From Bursaphelenchus xylophilus (taxonomy: Eukaryota; Nematoda; Chromadorea; Rhabditida; Aphelenchoididae): 64,000 bases of DNA. Below the pieces are notes generated by a model, which ran no database searches, was not told the origin of the DNA, and saw only the letters and a program-made list of their open reading frames with translations. The DNA lies in assembly GCA_904066235.2 (NCBI GenBank), contig CAJFCV020000001.1, forward strand, positions 9,672,001 to 9,736,000, in the 5' to 3' direction. This document shows, in pieces, positions 45,156-55,233 of this stretch; the stretch's first letter is position 1; every line of letters starts with the position of its first letter. The translations under genes and the position numbers were made by a program.

Positions 45156-48100
45156 TTACAGACATTTGTTATAAACGTCAATGATGTAATCAGAGAGGTA
45201 ATCGTCGTTCCAAACCATCGAATCGGGGGCTTCATTATCGGATTTAAATGTTACTTCATCGCTATGTGAGACCTCAACTAAAAAAATAAGACTGTCTAAG
45301 GCCAAACCGAAACTCCCAAACTTACATATAAACACTGGTGGGTCCAAAAACGAAGAATCAGATGTTGAGTCATCAGAAGATGGGATTTTCTCTTCGATTT
45401 GCGAGAATCTAGAGATTGGCTGATCTTTTTTCTCTTCAATCTCTCGCAAGACTTCGCTGAAGCGTGTACAATATTTGTTTTGTAATAACCATGGCGTATT
45501 TTACAGTAACCTCGAGAAATATTACTTACAAAAAATCTTTCGGAACAGTTTCCAATGACGATTTTGTTGGGCCAAAAGATCTAAAGGCTTCTTCTGCGCG
45601 TCTCTTGGCTTCAATTTGCTTGGCATACGGCTTCAGAATATCTGTAAATGATTCAGTCAAACTTGACAAATCAAACTTGACAAATATGTACTTATTGTTA
45701 GGTAAAACTTTCCCGGGGCATATACAGGACTTCTACGAAGCTTTTTGTGCCATCAGACTTACTATTCAAGTGCTTGATCTCTTTTAAACACTCTTTGAGC
45801 TCTTTCTTCTCCTCCTTCAGATTCTTATAGTCCGCTTTCAGCCGTTTGTTTTCCACGGATTTACTGGCCTTTTGCCCTCTAAGGCCACACAAGAGATATT
45901 TTTTGCGGCTCTCCCTCAACTGCCAGAATTTGGCAGCAATTCGTTTGGTGACATCTCTTTCCTCAGCGATTATCTTTTTAAAATCGTGGTCTAAGTCGGC
46001 CAAGTAATCCCAGGCGTCAACGTTGAAATTGGGATCAAAGTTGATTTGCATCAAATCACTTCGTGAATATTCGAGGTTCGGCTTCTGAAAACTTGGAAAA
46101 TGATTAAAAATCGAGAAATATACTCCCCGCCAAAAGTTTTGACCCCCCTTCTAACTCGGCCCAAAGTGCACCAATTTGGACCAAATTTGGCACGTAGTCA
46201 AGTGACAACCTATTAGTAAAAAATATCATAGTAGGACAAACCATATAGCTGTATTTCAAAATCCAGGGACAATTTTCAAAAATCGCCTCAAAAAAACGGG
46301 ACAAAGGTTTTGACCCCCCTGCAAAAAAATGAAATATCGCCAGCGGAGGTAACCAGAACCTTTTGGAACCTGTGTCCCATACCTGAACATGGGTTAATAA
46401 ATGCTTTTTTGTTGAATGCTTCGTTGCATTTGATGATGCAACGCGTTAAACTGATTTTGATGTAGAGCTGCCCAAAATGGTAAAAATCTTGTACTTTCGC
46501 TTTCTAAAAGTTTCAAATTATGTTCACATCATGTGATTTTGACGTGTTATAACCTGCATTAATCTTTTCCTTTCGAAAAAAGTCCATGATGGCCCAGCGG
46601 TATCGATTCGGCCGATATCCAGTTGTCATGGTCAGCCTTGGTGAGCCATTTGCTCTTTGACTAAAGGTCTAGATGGGGTCGCTAGGTCCTCAATCTAATC
46701 CTGAGACTCCTATTTACTCTCAGCAGGGACAAAGGTTTCGATTTGACACATTTTGGAATAGGTTTCATTCACCTTAATCTTAAGTTTGCCGTTACTGTAG
46801 ATGCCCCCGAGTACGATGCCATCCCCACCGCCCATTTGGCGTTCCATACGTCTCAAATGAGTATGGCGGGTGCTGTAGCGTCGTAAATTACCTGGCCCAT
46901 CAAATGAAAGCCGTTTTTGTTCGCAAAAAATCCATTTGAAAAACGTGGGTTTTTCTTTAAGGTGCAGATCGGTAAAGTTGCATCTACAAACCATTTGGGA
47001 TCGTGTCAGCGGGGGTTTATTCTTGTTTTGAGGGTAGACACAAGTCTCAGGATTAGATTGAGGACCCAGCGACCCCATCTAGACCTTTAGTCAAAGAGCA
47101 AATGGCTCACCAAGGCTGACCATGACAACTGGATATCGGCCGAATCGATACCGCTAGGCCATCATGGACTTTTTTCGAAAATAAAAGATTAATGCAGGTT
47201 ATAACACGTCAAAATCACATGATGTGAACATAATTTGAAACTTTTAGAAAGCGAAAGTACAAGATTTTTACCATTTTGGGCAGCTCTACATCAAAATCAG
47301 TTTAACGCGTTGCATCATCAAATGCAACGAAGCATTCAACAAAAAAGCATTTATTAACCCATGTTCAGGTATGGGACACAGGTTCCAAAAGGTTCTCGTT
47401 ACCTCCGCTGGCGATATTTCATTTTTTTGCAGGGGGGTCAAAACTTTTGTCCCGTTTTTTGAGGTGATTTTTGAAAATTGTCCCTGGATTTTGAAATACA
47501 GCTATATGGTTTGTCCCACTATGATATTTTTTACTACAAGGTTATCAGTAGACTACGTACCAAATTGGGTCCAAATTGGTACACTTTGGGCCGAGTTAGA
47601 AGGGGGGTCAAAACTTTTGGCGGGGAGTATAGGAGAATTTGAAATGAAGGAATCAGGGGCCTGTCCCACTAACAAAGCGTAGCGCGAATCACGAATTGGA
47701 AGCGCGAAAAATCATGCAAAAGCGAGAGAGGTGAGAGAAAAAGCGGGCTCTCTCGGAAATCCGCGCTACGGTTTTTTTGTGCTAAATACCGAAATGTGTT
47801 TACTTTTTTGGCTGTAACTCCTTTCAATGACGTCCGATTTACATGATTTCAAAAACCATCAACAGAGAAGACACACAGCTTCCAGAAAATGTAAATTTTG
47901 TCTGCTTTGACGCGGATTAAAGCTCCCCGCCAAGACGAATTACATTTTCCTCCTCAAGAATCACGATTCCAAAATGTCGTATTTTCAAGTAAAATGTATC
48001 CTTAAACTACTCATCATAACCCCCAAAGCTGATGTTGTCATTTATCAGCCCAAACTGCCCCTTCCAAGCCCAAACTGCCCATTCCAAGCCCAATTTTGAC

Positions 48101-49233
48101 CTCCGCTTGCCATAATTTGTTTGAATCACAAAAACATTTACGTTTTAAAATTTTTTTTTTTAAAAAATTACTCGATTCGTCTCCCAGAGGGACTGGGGCG
48201 GTTTTATCAGCCCAAATTTGCCCTGCCAAGCCCAATTTTGATCTCCCCTTGCCATAATTTCTTTGAATCACAAAAACATTTACGTTTTAAAATTTTTTTT
48301 TTTAAAAATTGCTCGATTCGTCTCCCAGAGGGACTGGGGCGGTTTTATCAGCCCAAATTTGCCCTGCCAAAAAAATATTTTAAAACGTAAATGTTTTTGT
48401 GATTCAAACTAATTATGGCAAGGGGAGATCAAAATTGGGCTTGGAATGGGCAGTTTGGGCTTGGAAGGGGCAGTTTGGGCTGATAAATGACAATATCAGC
48501 TTTGGGGGTTATGATGAGTAGTTTAAGGATACATTTTACTTGAAAATACGACATTTTGGAATCGTGATTCTTGAGGAGGAAAATGTAATTCGTCTTGGCG
48601 GGGAGCTTTAATCCGCGTCAAAGCAGACAAAATTTACGTTTTCTGGAAGCTGTGTGTCTTCTCTGTTGATGGTTTTTGAAATCATGTAAATCGGACGTCA
48701 TTGAAAGGAGTTACAGCCAAAAAAGTAAACACATTTCGGTATTTAGCACAAAAAAACCGTAGCGCGGATTTCCGAGAGAGCCCGCTTTTTCTCTCACCTC
48801 TCTCGCTTTTGCATGATTTTTCGCGCTTCCAATTCGTGATTCGCGCTACGCTTTGTTAGTGGGACAGGCCCCAGGATTTCTGCAAGAGATCTGACGTTTC
48901 TGTTGGAAAACAATTTGGGGCCGAACACGAGCATCATGGCCGGAAAATATTTCAATTTACCTGGTACTCTTACAAGAAAAAGCCAATTTTCGGAAATTCC
49001 TACCGTAACCTCTCGAAAAATTCTGTAAATCCAAAAAACGCTCAAAAATATTCTTACATCTGGCTCGCTCCTCAAACCCGCCTCCTTTTCCATCTCCTGG
49101 AACCATTTCTTGGAACGAATGTAGCTCAGGAACCTCAATTTAGTTCGATCAGCTGCTGTAACCTGTCTAAAACAACTTATTTAGCCAAAACAAATATTTA
49201 AACTTACTTTTCGACCACTTTTTTCTTCTGCAT
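45156..49233 (-). CDS. Uncharacterised coiled-coil host protein with a transposon-filled intron, seven exons
   Basis: Predicted exons are 49208..49233, 49058..49166, 48961..49022, 45763..46091, 45530..45641, 45326..45456 and 45156..45277, in frame, about 296 residues. The 2.9-kb intron 46092..48960 holds two inverted-repeat transposons, while the other introns are 35-120 nt. The middle is rich in Lys/Glu (LKEEKKELKECLKEIKHL) and probably a coiled coil. The C-terminus is acidic and Ser-rich (SSDDSTSDSSF). If the link across the large intron is wrong, the 3' part still reads from an ATG at 46051 as a 217-residue protein. Function is unknown. Confidence 0.5.
46121..47629. mobile_element. Tc1/mariner-type element with about 590-bp inverted arms
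   Basis: The ends are exact inverted repeats (TACTCCCCGCCAAAAGTTTT...) with TA on both sides (46119..46120 and 47630..47631). The arms run from 46121 to about 46711 and from about 47040 to 47629. The loop holds part of a transposase frame. The TA target and CTCCCC-type ends fit the mariner/Stowaway group. It lies inside an intron of the host gene at 45156..49233. Confidence 0.85.
46710..47078 (-). pseudogene. Remnant of a Tc1/mariner transposase
   Basis: The 122-codon frame contains the central transposase block: FKWIFCEQKRLSFDGPGN, then an Arg-rich stretch, then GGGDGIVLGGIYSNGKLK. In working enzymes the corresponding place reads F-D-E-K and W-G, so the second catalytic Asp appears replaced by Cys and the conserved Trp is lost. 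The N-terminal DNA-binding part and the third acidic residue are absent. It is a non-functional fragment. Confidence 0.65.
47656..48872. repeat. Second long inverted-repeat element with internal duplications
   Basis: The outer ends (GGGGCCTGTCCCACTAAC and its complement) and about 500 bp of each arm are inverted copies. The centre (about 48045-48375) has two direct copies of a unit of about 130-145 bp containing TCGTCTCCCAGAGGGACTGG and a run of T. It begins only 26 bp after the mariner element. I could not identify a target-site duplication. It belongs to a foldback/MITE class of unknown family. Confidence 0.8.
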
Positions 49234-49474
49234 GTTGATGAAATGAATGAAACATCCATAAATTTTGCTGACAAAACTTTTCAAGAGTGTTGATTATAAG
49301 ATTAGGATCGGAAATGATGCGGAAGTGTTCAAAAAACAGCAGAACAAGCAAAAAATATTTATTATACCATTAAACTGGAACTACTTGCTTTCCTCGGAAC
49401 GCACTAGGATAATCTGCTATGAAATGCTATAAAATTCAAGGTAAACAAGTCCAATTTGCTTATTTTCGACAGGA

Positions 49475-50176
49475 ATGAAGGCTAGAGAATGTCTGCCGCT
49501 TCTGTTTTTACTTCTTACAGCAGTCCAGGCTGATAGTTATGCGAAGATAAAACAGATCATCGCCAAATATGGAAGCCCTTATTTTACCGACTCTTTTTTG
49601 ACAGCCGTAAGTAAAGGAATAAGTAATCATTGTGGGATCTTTTCACAAAATTTTAATAACTTCGCAAATGGTCCATTCCTACCTCCTTTTAGGGATGTGA
49701 CAGCGTTTACAACTCCGTCATATCGAAGGCCAATTTGAGCGACGCGACTGATGGTATGGACTGCAAACTTTTATAGTCCACAACGTAATTTTAGACCTAG
49801 AATCGGCCCTGATGGGCAAAGTGATGAGTCAAACCAAATTTATTGGCCCAGCAATGGCCTTTCTGGGTCATGTTCCTAATGCCACAGATTATATTGACGT
49901 GTTCGTTGGTATCTTTAGTCCAAAGCTGACCAAGATTTACAACAACATCAAGAAAAAGAACCCAAAAAATAAGAAGGTGTTTTCAAACCTGGTGGCAAAG
50001 GTAGGAGAGGTCTATTGTCGATAATGGAGATACTTTAGGCGGCAACCAAGAAGTTCTTTACTACGAGCGTCAAACAGATCGAGGCGCAGGTTGGCCCCAC
50101 AGTTTGGAAACACGCCGTACATGACTTGTATAGCGTCGTGAACTTTAATTTCTATGGTATCAAGAAAATAAATTAA
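49475..50176 (+). CDS. Small secreted protein, member 1 of a three-gene family
   Basis: Exons 49475..49606, 49693..49753, 49795..50000 and 50039..50176 join in frame, 178 residues. It starts with a signal peptide (MKARECLPLLFLLLTAVQA) and is followed by a helical domain. Shared family features are a first exon ending ..FTDSFLTA, a GCDSVYNSV-type second exon, SQTKFIGPAMAFLGHV and a C-terminus DLYSVVNF...YGIKK. The ATG follows TTTTCGACAG, a likely trans-splice acceptor. No known domain is recognised. It is probably secreted or pseudocoelomic. Confidence 0.75.
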
Positions 50177-50231
50177 AGACATTTCGGGGAAAATACTTTA
50201 TATTTTCGGCTACAGTATTCCACCAAAAAAT

Positions 50232-50923
50232 TCAAGATTTCTTTATTCCATAAACACTAAAATTTAACACGCAGTAAAGATCGCTGACCAAATACTTCCA
50301 TGTTTTTGTGTCCAGAGCAGCTTGTACATTATTTACCGCTTCAGCAAAAAAACTTTTTGGTAATACCTAAATGCAGTGTAAAATGAATACGAACGGTGAT
50401 AGTTACCTTCACAATAAGATTTGAAAATTCCCTTTGAGTCGCAGGTTTGGCGTCTCGAACTGTATCGTAGGCTGACTGTAGACTTGGTGACACCGTTTCA
50501 CTGAGTATATCCCAGAGATCTGAGATACTCCCAACGTGAAAGCTTAGTTGAGTGAAGGGCTCAACGAATTCTGTTTGGGTCAAAAGAAGAGGAAGCATTT
50601 CGTCGTCAAACTCTAAAATTGTTGCGTTGAATGGTTGCCTCGAAAGTAGGGTTTGGTCGCGAGAATAGAAACGGTATCTTGTTGCTCTTACCTTCATGCG
50701 CGTCAACAAATGTGGCATTGTTCTGCACAGAGCAGTAAATGCTGTCAAACGCCTAAAATAATCACCGTTTAAGTCCATCCCTCAACAGACTTACCGCTGT
50801 TAAAAAATCATCCGTAAAATTTGCAGAAATGTATTTTATAACCACGGCTTTTGCACTGGCAAAATCATCCGTCGCCAAGACATTGGTGACAAGGAAAACA
50901 CAGACAATTGACAGAATCTTCAT
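50232..50923 (-). CDS. Small secreted protein, member 2 of a three-gene family
   Basis: Exons 50795..50923, 50692..50752, 50407..50612 and 50232..50366 join in frame, 176 residues. It has a signal peptide (MKILSIVCVFLVTNVLA) and the family features FTDDFLTA, FDSIYCSV, TQTEFVEPFTQLSFHVG and DLYCVLNFSVYGIKK. Exons 2 and 3 have exactly the same length (61 and 206 nt) and phase as in member 1. It is convergent with member 1, with 55 bp between the stops. Function is unknown. Confidence 0.72.
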
Positions 50924-51888
50924 CGCGAAAAATACTTTTTCCTTTATAGCCGTCTAATATATACTATTAACAGTAAATTGAAAAACAAATTAATTCTAGG
51001 GGAAGGGTAAACCAAGAAAATATGGTTTACTATATTTTCTTAATGCACTTATCGATCCTTGACAGCCATTACTGTTTACAGTGATAATTGCACTTTCCAG
51101 TTTACAAATTGAAGATCTTTTGACATAGGATTGGCCCAAAAGGCTTGACAAACGAAACAAATTGGATGTCTTGTAACACACTTTATTTGATTTTCAACAT
51201 TATGCAAATCAAATTTGAACCCGCAGTTATTTTTCGCTACAATCGCCCCATTGCCTTTTTATTTTTAATTTTTTTGTTTTCCCTTTCACTCTTGACATGT
51301 TTATGAGGATAAAACAAGTAAAAAGCGACGGTTCCGGAAGAACGGACAATGGTAATGAGTTCAACCTGTTCAATAATTTGTAATCGGGGAAGTTAATAGG
51401 AAGCAAATGTTAGAATTGTAAATTATGAACACGAGGTTGACTTATGGAGAATCATAATTTGATTGGTTAGTGCAAAAAAGGAGGATCGGCATCTTAAAAA
51501 ATCCTTGTTTCAATTTTTATTTTTTAAAGGCACATTTGCAGATTCCGGATCTCTTCAGTGGTACCAAGTTGGATTCTTGACGGATCACAAAACTTTATTA
51601 CCGTACCTTCTGAAGCCGCTTACAAGTTTCCAAAATACAAGAGGAAGTGCACAACCATTTGTACCCATTAGCTTCTCTTTCCCATACCATAGACGGGTTA
51701 TAACAAACGGAAGACCAATTTTGTTTCCAAAGCCTCCTGTTTTTACCGAGCAAAACAAGAGAAACAATCATGTCGCCACATGTAGACAAAAGCGATCCAA
51801 TTTGATGGAAGATAATCCGAGCAGCTTATCTGTAGTCCTATGGTATTTAATGTTGTAGCCGTAGGACAAATAGTTACACATTTGAGGC
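50924..51888. other. Intergenic region between secreted-family members 2 and 3
   Basis: No supported gene is seen. A 131-codon plus-strand frame at 51463..51858 has no signal peptide, domain or splice partners and starts with GTG. I treat it as chance. Confidence 0.5.
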
Positions 51889-52621
51889 ATGAGGTCGACG
51901 TTGTTTATCGTGCTCTTGGCGGTCATTGCCACGGCCGATGACTTTCCAAAGACTAGGGTACCAGTCTCTAACTACTTGTCGAGTGCGCTGACAACTGACA
52001 TTGTCACTGCTGTAGGTTGGAAAGAAAGAGTGTTTGAAATCAAATTTCAGGGCATCACAAGCATCTACCAATCAGTGGCTAACAAAACCACATTCAAAGT
52101 GGCTATAACTAGTAAGCACTCGGCCATAATATCCAATGCATTTATTCCTGGTATTTTATTTTATTATTTTGTCGTTTTTCAGACTTCAAGAATGCGGCAG
52201 TAAACAAAGTAATGTCCCAGTCAAAGTTCATTGGGCCTGCGCTGACATTGTCGGGTCACGTTAGCAGCGTCAGCAATATCCTTTCCGAAGTAACTACAGG
52301 AATTTCAGTTTGCTTAAAGCCCGCCTTCAAAAACGTAAGTGTAATCTTTCTTTCACCATAAGCTCCACTCTCTTCTAGCTGAAGAAGCAGAACGTCAAGA
52401 CTACCGCCGTTTTCGATAACAAATTCTCCAAGGTATGCCTTCATTATTTAAGTGCTGATTACTTTTTAATTCTTCAGGTGTTGAGCAAGAAGTTCTTCAA
52501 GAAGTGTTACGCCGATGTGAAGGCTGCAGTTGTAAAGGGCAACCCTTCTGACTGGAAATACGCGGTCAACGACCTGTACAGTGTTATTCAATTCGCTGCG
52601 GTGGGGATTCCGAAACAATGA
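51889..52621 (+). CDS. Small secreted protein, member 3 of a three-gene family
   Basis: Exons 51889..52011, 52051..52111, 52183..52334, 52379..52432 and 52478..52621 join in frame, 177 residues. It has a signal peptide (MRSTLFIVLLAVIATA) and the family marks TTDIVTA, GITSIYQSV, SQSKFIGPALTLSGHV and DLYSVIQF...GIPK. Exon 2 is again 61 nt. The 206-nt exon of the other two members is here split into 152 + 54 nt by an extra intron. AATAAA follows the stop. Function is unknown. Confidence 0.75.
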
Positions 52622-53199
52622 TCAGAAAAATAAAGTTGTGTTCGGTAACCTTGAAGGCATATTCGATAATCTTTAAAGAAGATTTGGGGCTAAAGAAAAA
52701 CAATAATATTTTTAGTCATCATAAAGATAAAGGTGTTTGTTGTATTCTCAAAAAGTCCAACATAAATCGTGAACACTGTAAAATACGCTAGTTTTATATT
52801 AGAGTATCCAATGAATACCTCGGTTAAATTATTTATTAGCACCCTCATTTACAGAAAATTTTTGATTGTTCCATCACCTGCCACTCTTCCTTCTGCTCCT
52901 TTTTAATCCCACTTTCCCCAGCGCAATCCTTCCGTCGGTCATTGATCCAACGTTATTTTACGTAATGCCGCCGACTTATCGGACCTGCCTCTCATGTCCA
53001 GGGTGTTTTCAGCGACACCAACCAGTTCCATAATCCGGCAAAAACCATCTGAACGAAAGTTTTTTGTCTGAAGTCCATGGGCGTGGTCGACAGGTTTTTC
53101 GGCGGGGTTCGGAAACAGGAAAGTCACCTGGATATCCCGGCTATAAAGCCCACTCAATTTCCGGTCATCTATTCAGTCGCGCGAAAAGTCAAGGGTGAC
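52622..53199. other. Intergenic region
   Basis: AT-rich 3' flank of secreted-family member 3, then sequence leading to the orphan signal-peptide exon. No gene is supported. Confidence 0.5.
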
Positions 53200-53256
53200 A
53201 TGAAACTGTTGTGTTTCCTGTTTGTGATCTGTTTCGTTCTGGTGGAGATTGTGAAT
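53200..53256 (+). pseudogene. Orphan signal-peptide exon
   Basis: ATG at 53200 encodes a 19-residue hydrophobic leader (MKLLCFLFVICFVLVEIVN) that ends at a perfect GTAAGT donor. No following exon of the secreted family is seen before the next gene, so this may be a decayed fourth member. The first exon is much shorter than in the family, so the relation is uncertain. Confidence 0.35.
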
Positions 53257-53459
53257 GTAAGTCTTCTTGATCGGTTTATGGAGTCACTGGAGCCACTGTG
53301 ACATTTCTTAGCTGCCTTAAATTTTGTCAGTAACAAGAAATTGCTTTTTTAAAACCATTATTTCGAGTAACTTTTACAAAAATCACATAGTAAATAAAGT
53401 ACATCCTCTGCACACAACAAATCGCAAGGGACAATATAATGTTCTTTCGGAGGTTCATT

Positions 53460-53696
53460 CTACCCTGAGATTAAATTTTGGCACATAACGAGTTTGTTAT
53501 CTGACCTTCTAAGACAGGGTATCTTGGCTGTAGCTGCATCATCTCGTGGAAAATCGGCTATTGTAATTTCAGGCCTGTCTGCCTCCGCCAGGAGCACAGC
53601 CAATTTACGGAAGGCGGAAACGCTCTCTTCACAACAACGACCTCTTCCAAACCCCTGATCCTCAAGCTGTCCCAATACCGGATCCGTATGAAGTCC
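53460..53696 (-). CDS. Exon-like open frame downstream of the Nudix gene
   Basis: The frame begins at a splice acceptor (GGTGACAG|GGACTT at 53696) in phase 0 and runs 78 codons to a TAG. It looks coding (FGRGRCCEESVSAFRKLAVL, IADFPRDDAATAKIPC). Exon 3 of the Nudix gene also ends in phase 0, so this could be an alternative last exon that replaces the SKL-bearing exon. It may equally be a leftover of another gene. No family is recognised. Confidence 0.3.
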   Translation of the reverse strand, partial: GLHTDPVLGQLEDQGFGRGRCCEESVSAFRKLAVLLAEADRPEITIADFPRDDAATAKIPCLRRSDNKLVMCQNLISG

Positions 53697-53822
53697 CTGT
53701 CACCGAAAATTAAACTTCGAATAAAAATCTCATTGCCAAGAAACTTATATTCAAAAGTGTAAGATACCTTTATTGTCTGTATAAATTTCAATGAAAATGT
53801 ACAAACGTATTTCAATCATAAA

Positions 53823-54845
53823 TTAGAGTTTGCTTTTGGTCATTGAATCGTATTCCTCTTGTTTTACCAACTGGGGCATCGTATTATACACCATGAGCTC
53901 CTTACATAGACATTCTTCTGGAGACTCGGACGTGTTCATATTGCTGATTTCGAACTCTGGAAACCTATTGTAGACATTCATTGCAATCAGGATGGCGACG
54001 TAGGAGGTAAAGCCAAAGATATATTCTCCATTATACTGGAAGCAAAAAATAAAAAATCAAGATTTACACCAGAGTATGACATACCTCAACTTTATGCGAT
54101 TTTAATTTGGCCTCAGGGAAATAAAGATCTTCGTGATGTTCCTTTGACAGGAAAACACTCAAGGGCATCCAGAAAGCCCGCTCAACTTCTTCGTTGATTT
54201 CTGGTTCAAATTCCTCTCGAAGGACAGCCAGAATGGGTCGGACTTGGATACCCATTCGTGTGATTAGATGAGAAATAGCTCCAACAATGATGACGGAGTC
54301 GTAGGGAATTCCGGCTTCCTAAAAAACTAAATTCAGTATTGATTACTCGGAATTTCGGTTCCTAGAATATTATTCACCTCATTCGCCTCCCTCAGCGCTG
54401 TTTCCACAAAGCTTTCGTCTTGTTCTTCTCTTTTGCCTCCAGGAAAACTGACTTCGCCTGCATGAGCCCTCAAATGAGCTGATCGGAGGGTAAGGAAGAC
54501 ATGCCAGTCATTATCTGAAGGCACACATACTTAGTTGGTATCATCTTAAGGAGCTATGATGGTTGCAAAAGGCGTAGCTCCCGATTCCTTGTCATCGCAA
54601 TTTGACTAACGTAATAATACTTTTTCTATCACTGTAGGCTTTTTTAGCCTTTTAGACTTTCTCCGAATGGATTAGAATATATATAATATAAACTATTTAC
54701 CTTTCCAATGAAGTAATATTAAAATCGAGGCCTCCTTTTGACACCCTTCTACTGTTGGTCCAGGTTCTGTGTATAAAGTGTTAGGCACGAATGCCCTTTG
54801 AAACCTTTGCTTCAAATATTCGACTTGATCTTCTACCCTTTCCAT
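53823..54845 (-). CDS. Peroxisomal coenzyme A diphosphatase (Nudix, NUDT7 type), four exons
   Basis: Exons 54701..54845, 54378..54514, 54085..54318 and 53823..54035 join in frame, 242 residues. The CoA-specific Nudix signature is clear: LRAHAGEVSFPGGKREEQDE followed by ETALREANEEAG, split by the second intron. The last three residues are SKL, a classic peroxisome-import signal. The enzyme should hydrolyse CoA and its thioesters to phosphopantetheine products and 3',5'-ADP, and so controls peroxisomal CoA. C. elegans ndx-8 is the known worm enzyme of this type. It lies head-to-tail with another peroxisomal gene. Confidence 0.88.
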
Positions 54846-55233
54846 TTTAGAACTGAATAAAACAATTTTAAAAATTAAATAAAGGTTTAGTGTCCAACTG
54901 AAATAATAATATTTAGTTTGCTTTTACACTTTCAGTCTCCGAAAGACGATAGAAATGAGTAAGGTTAAATTTAACACAGGAACGGCTCTTTTTCCGCAAT
55001 CAAAAAAGAAAAAGCACAAGTTTTATAGTTCGTTTGCTTTTGAGTCGGAAGCTAGACTTTGGAACTACCTGTGACACTAGGATCAAAATAACTTCAAATT
55101 CTACGAGTCATTCGATTTGCAAAGAAACAATAAGTAAGCGTCTATTAATTATTGGTGATAAGGTCTGATGATTGCAAAAATAATTTTATTTCAGTGTAAT
55201 GGTACGTTTATTCCTTTCATCAGCTAATTTCAA
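54846..55233. other. Intergenic region between the two peroxisomal genes
   Basis: The 388-bp gap is AT-rich. It should hold the 3' end of the oxidase gene (minus strand) and the promoter of the Nudix gene. I see no further gene. Confidence 0.5.

Noticed and set aside
48038..48390. Open frames with repeated motifs in the second foldback element
   Set aside because: They arise from internal duplications in repeat DNA and contain no domain.
51463..51858. 131-codon plus-strand frame
   Set aside because: It lacks a signal peptide, domain, splice partners and an ATG start. It is probably chance in an intergenic region.
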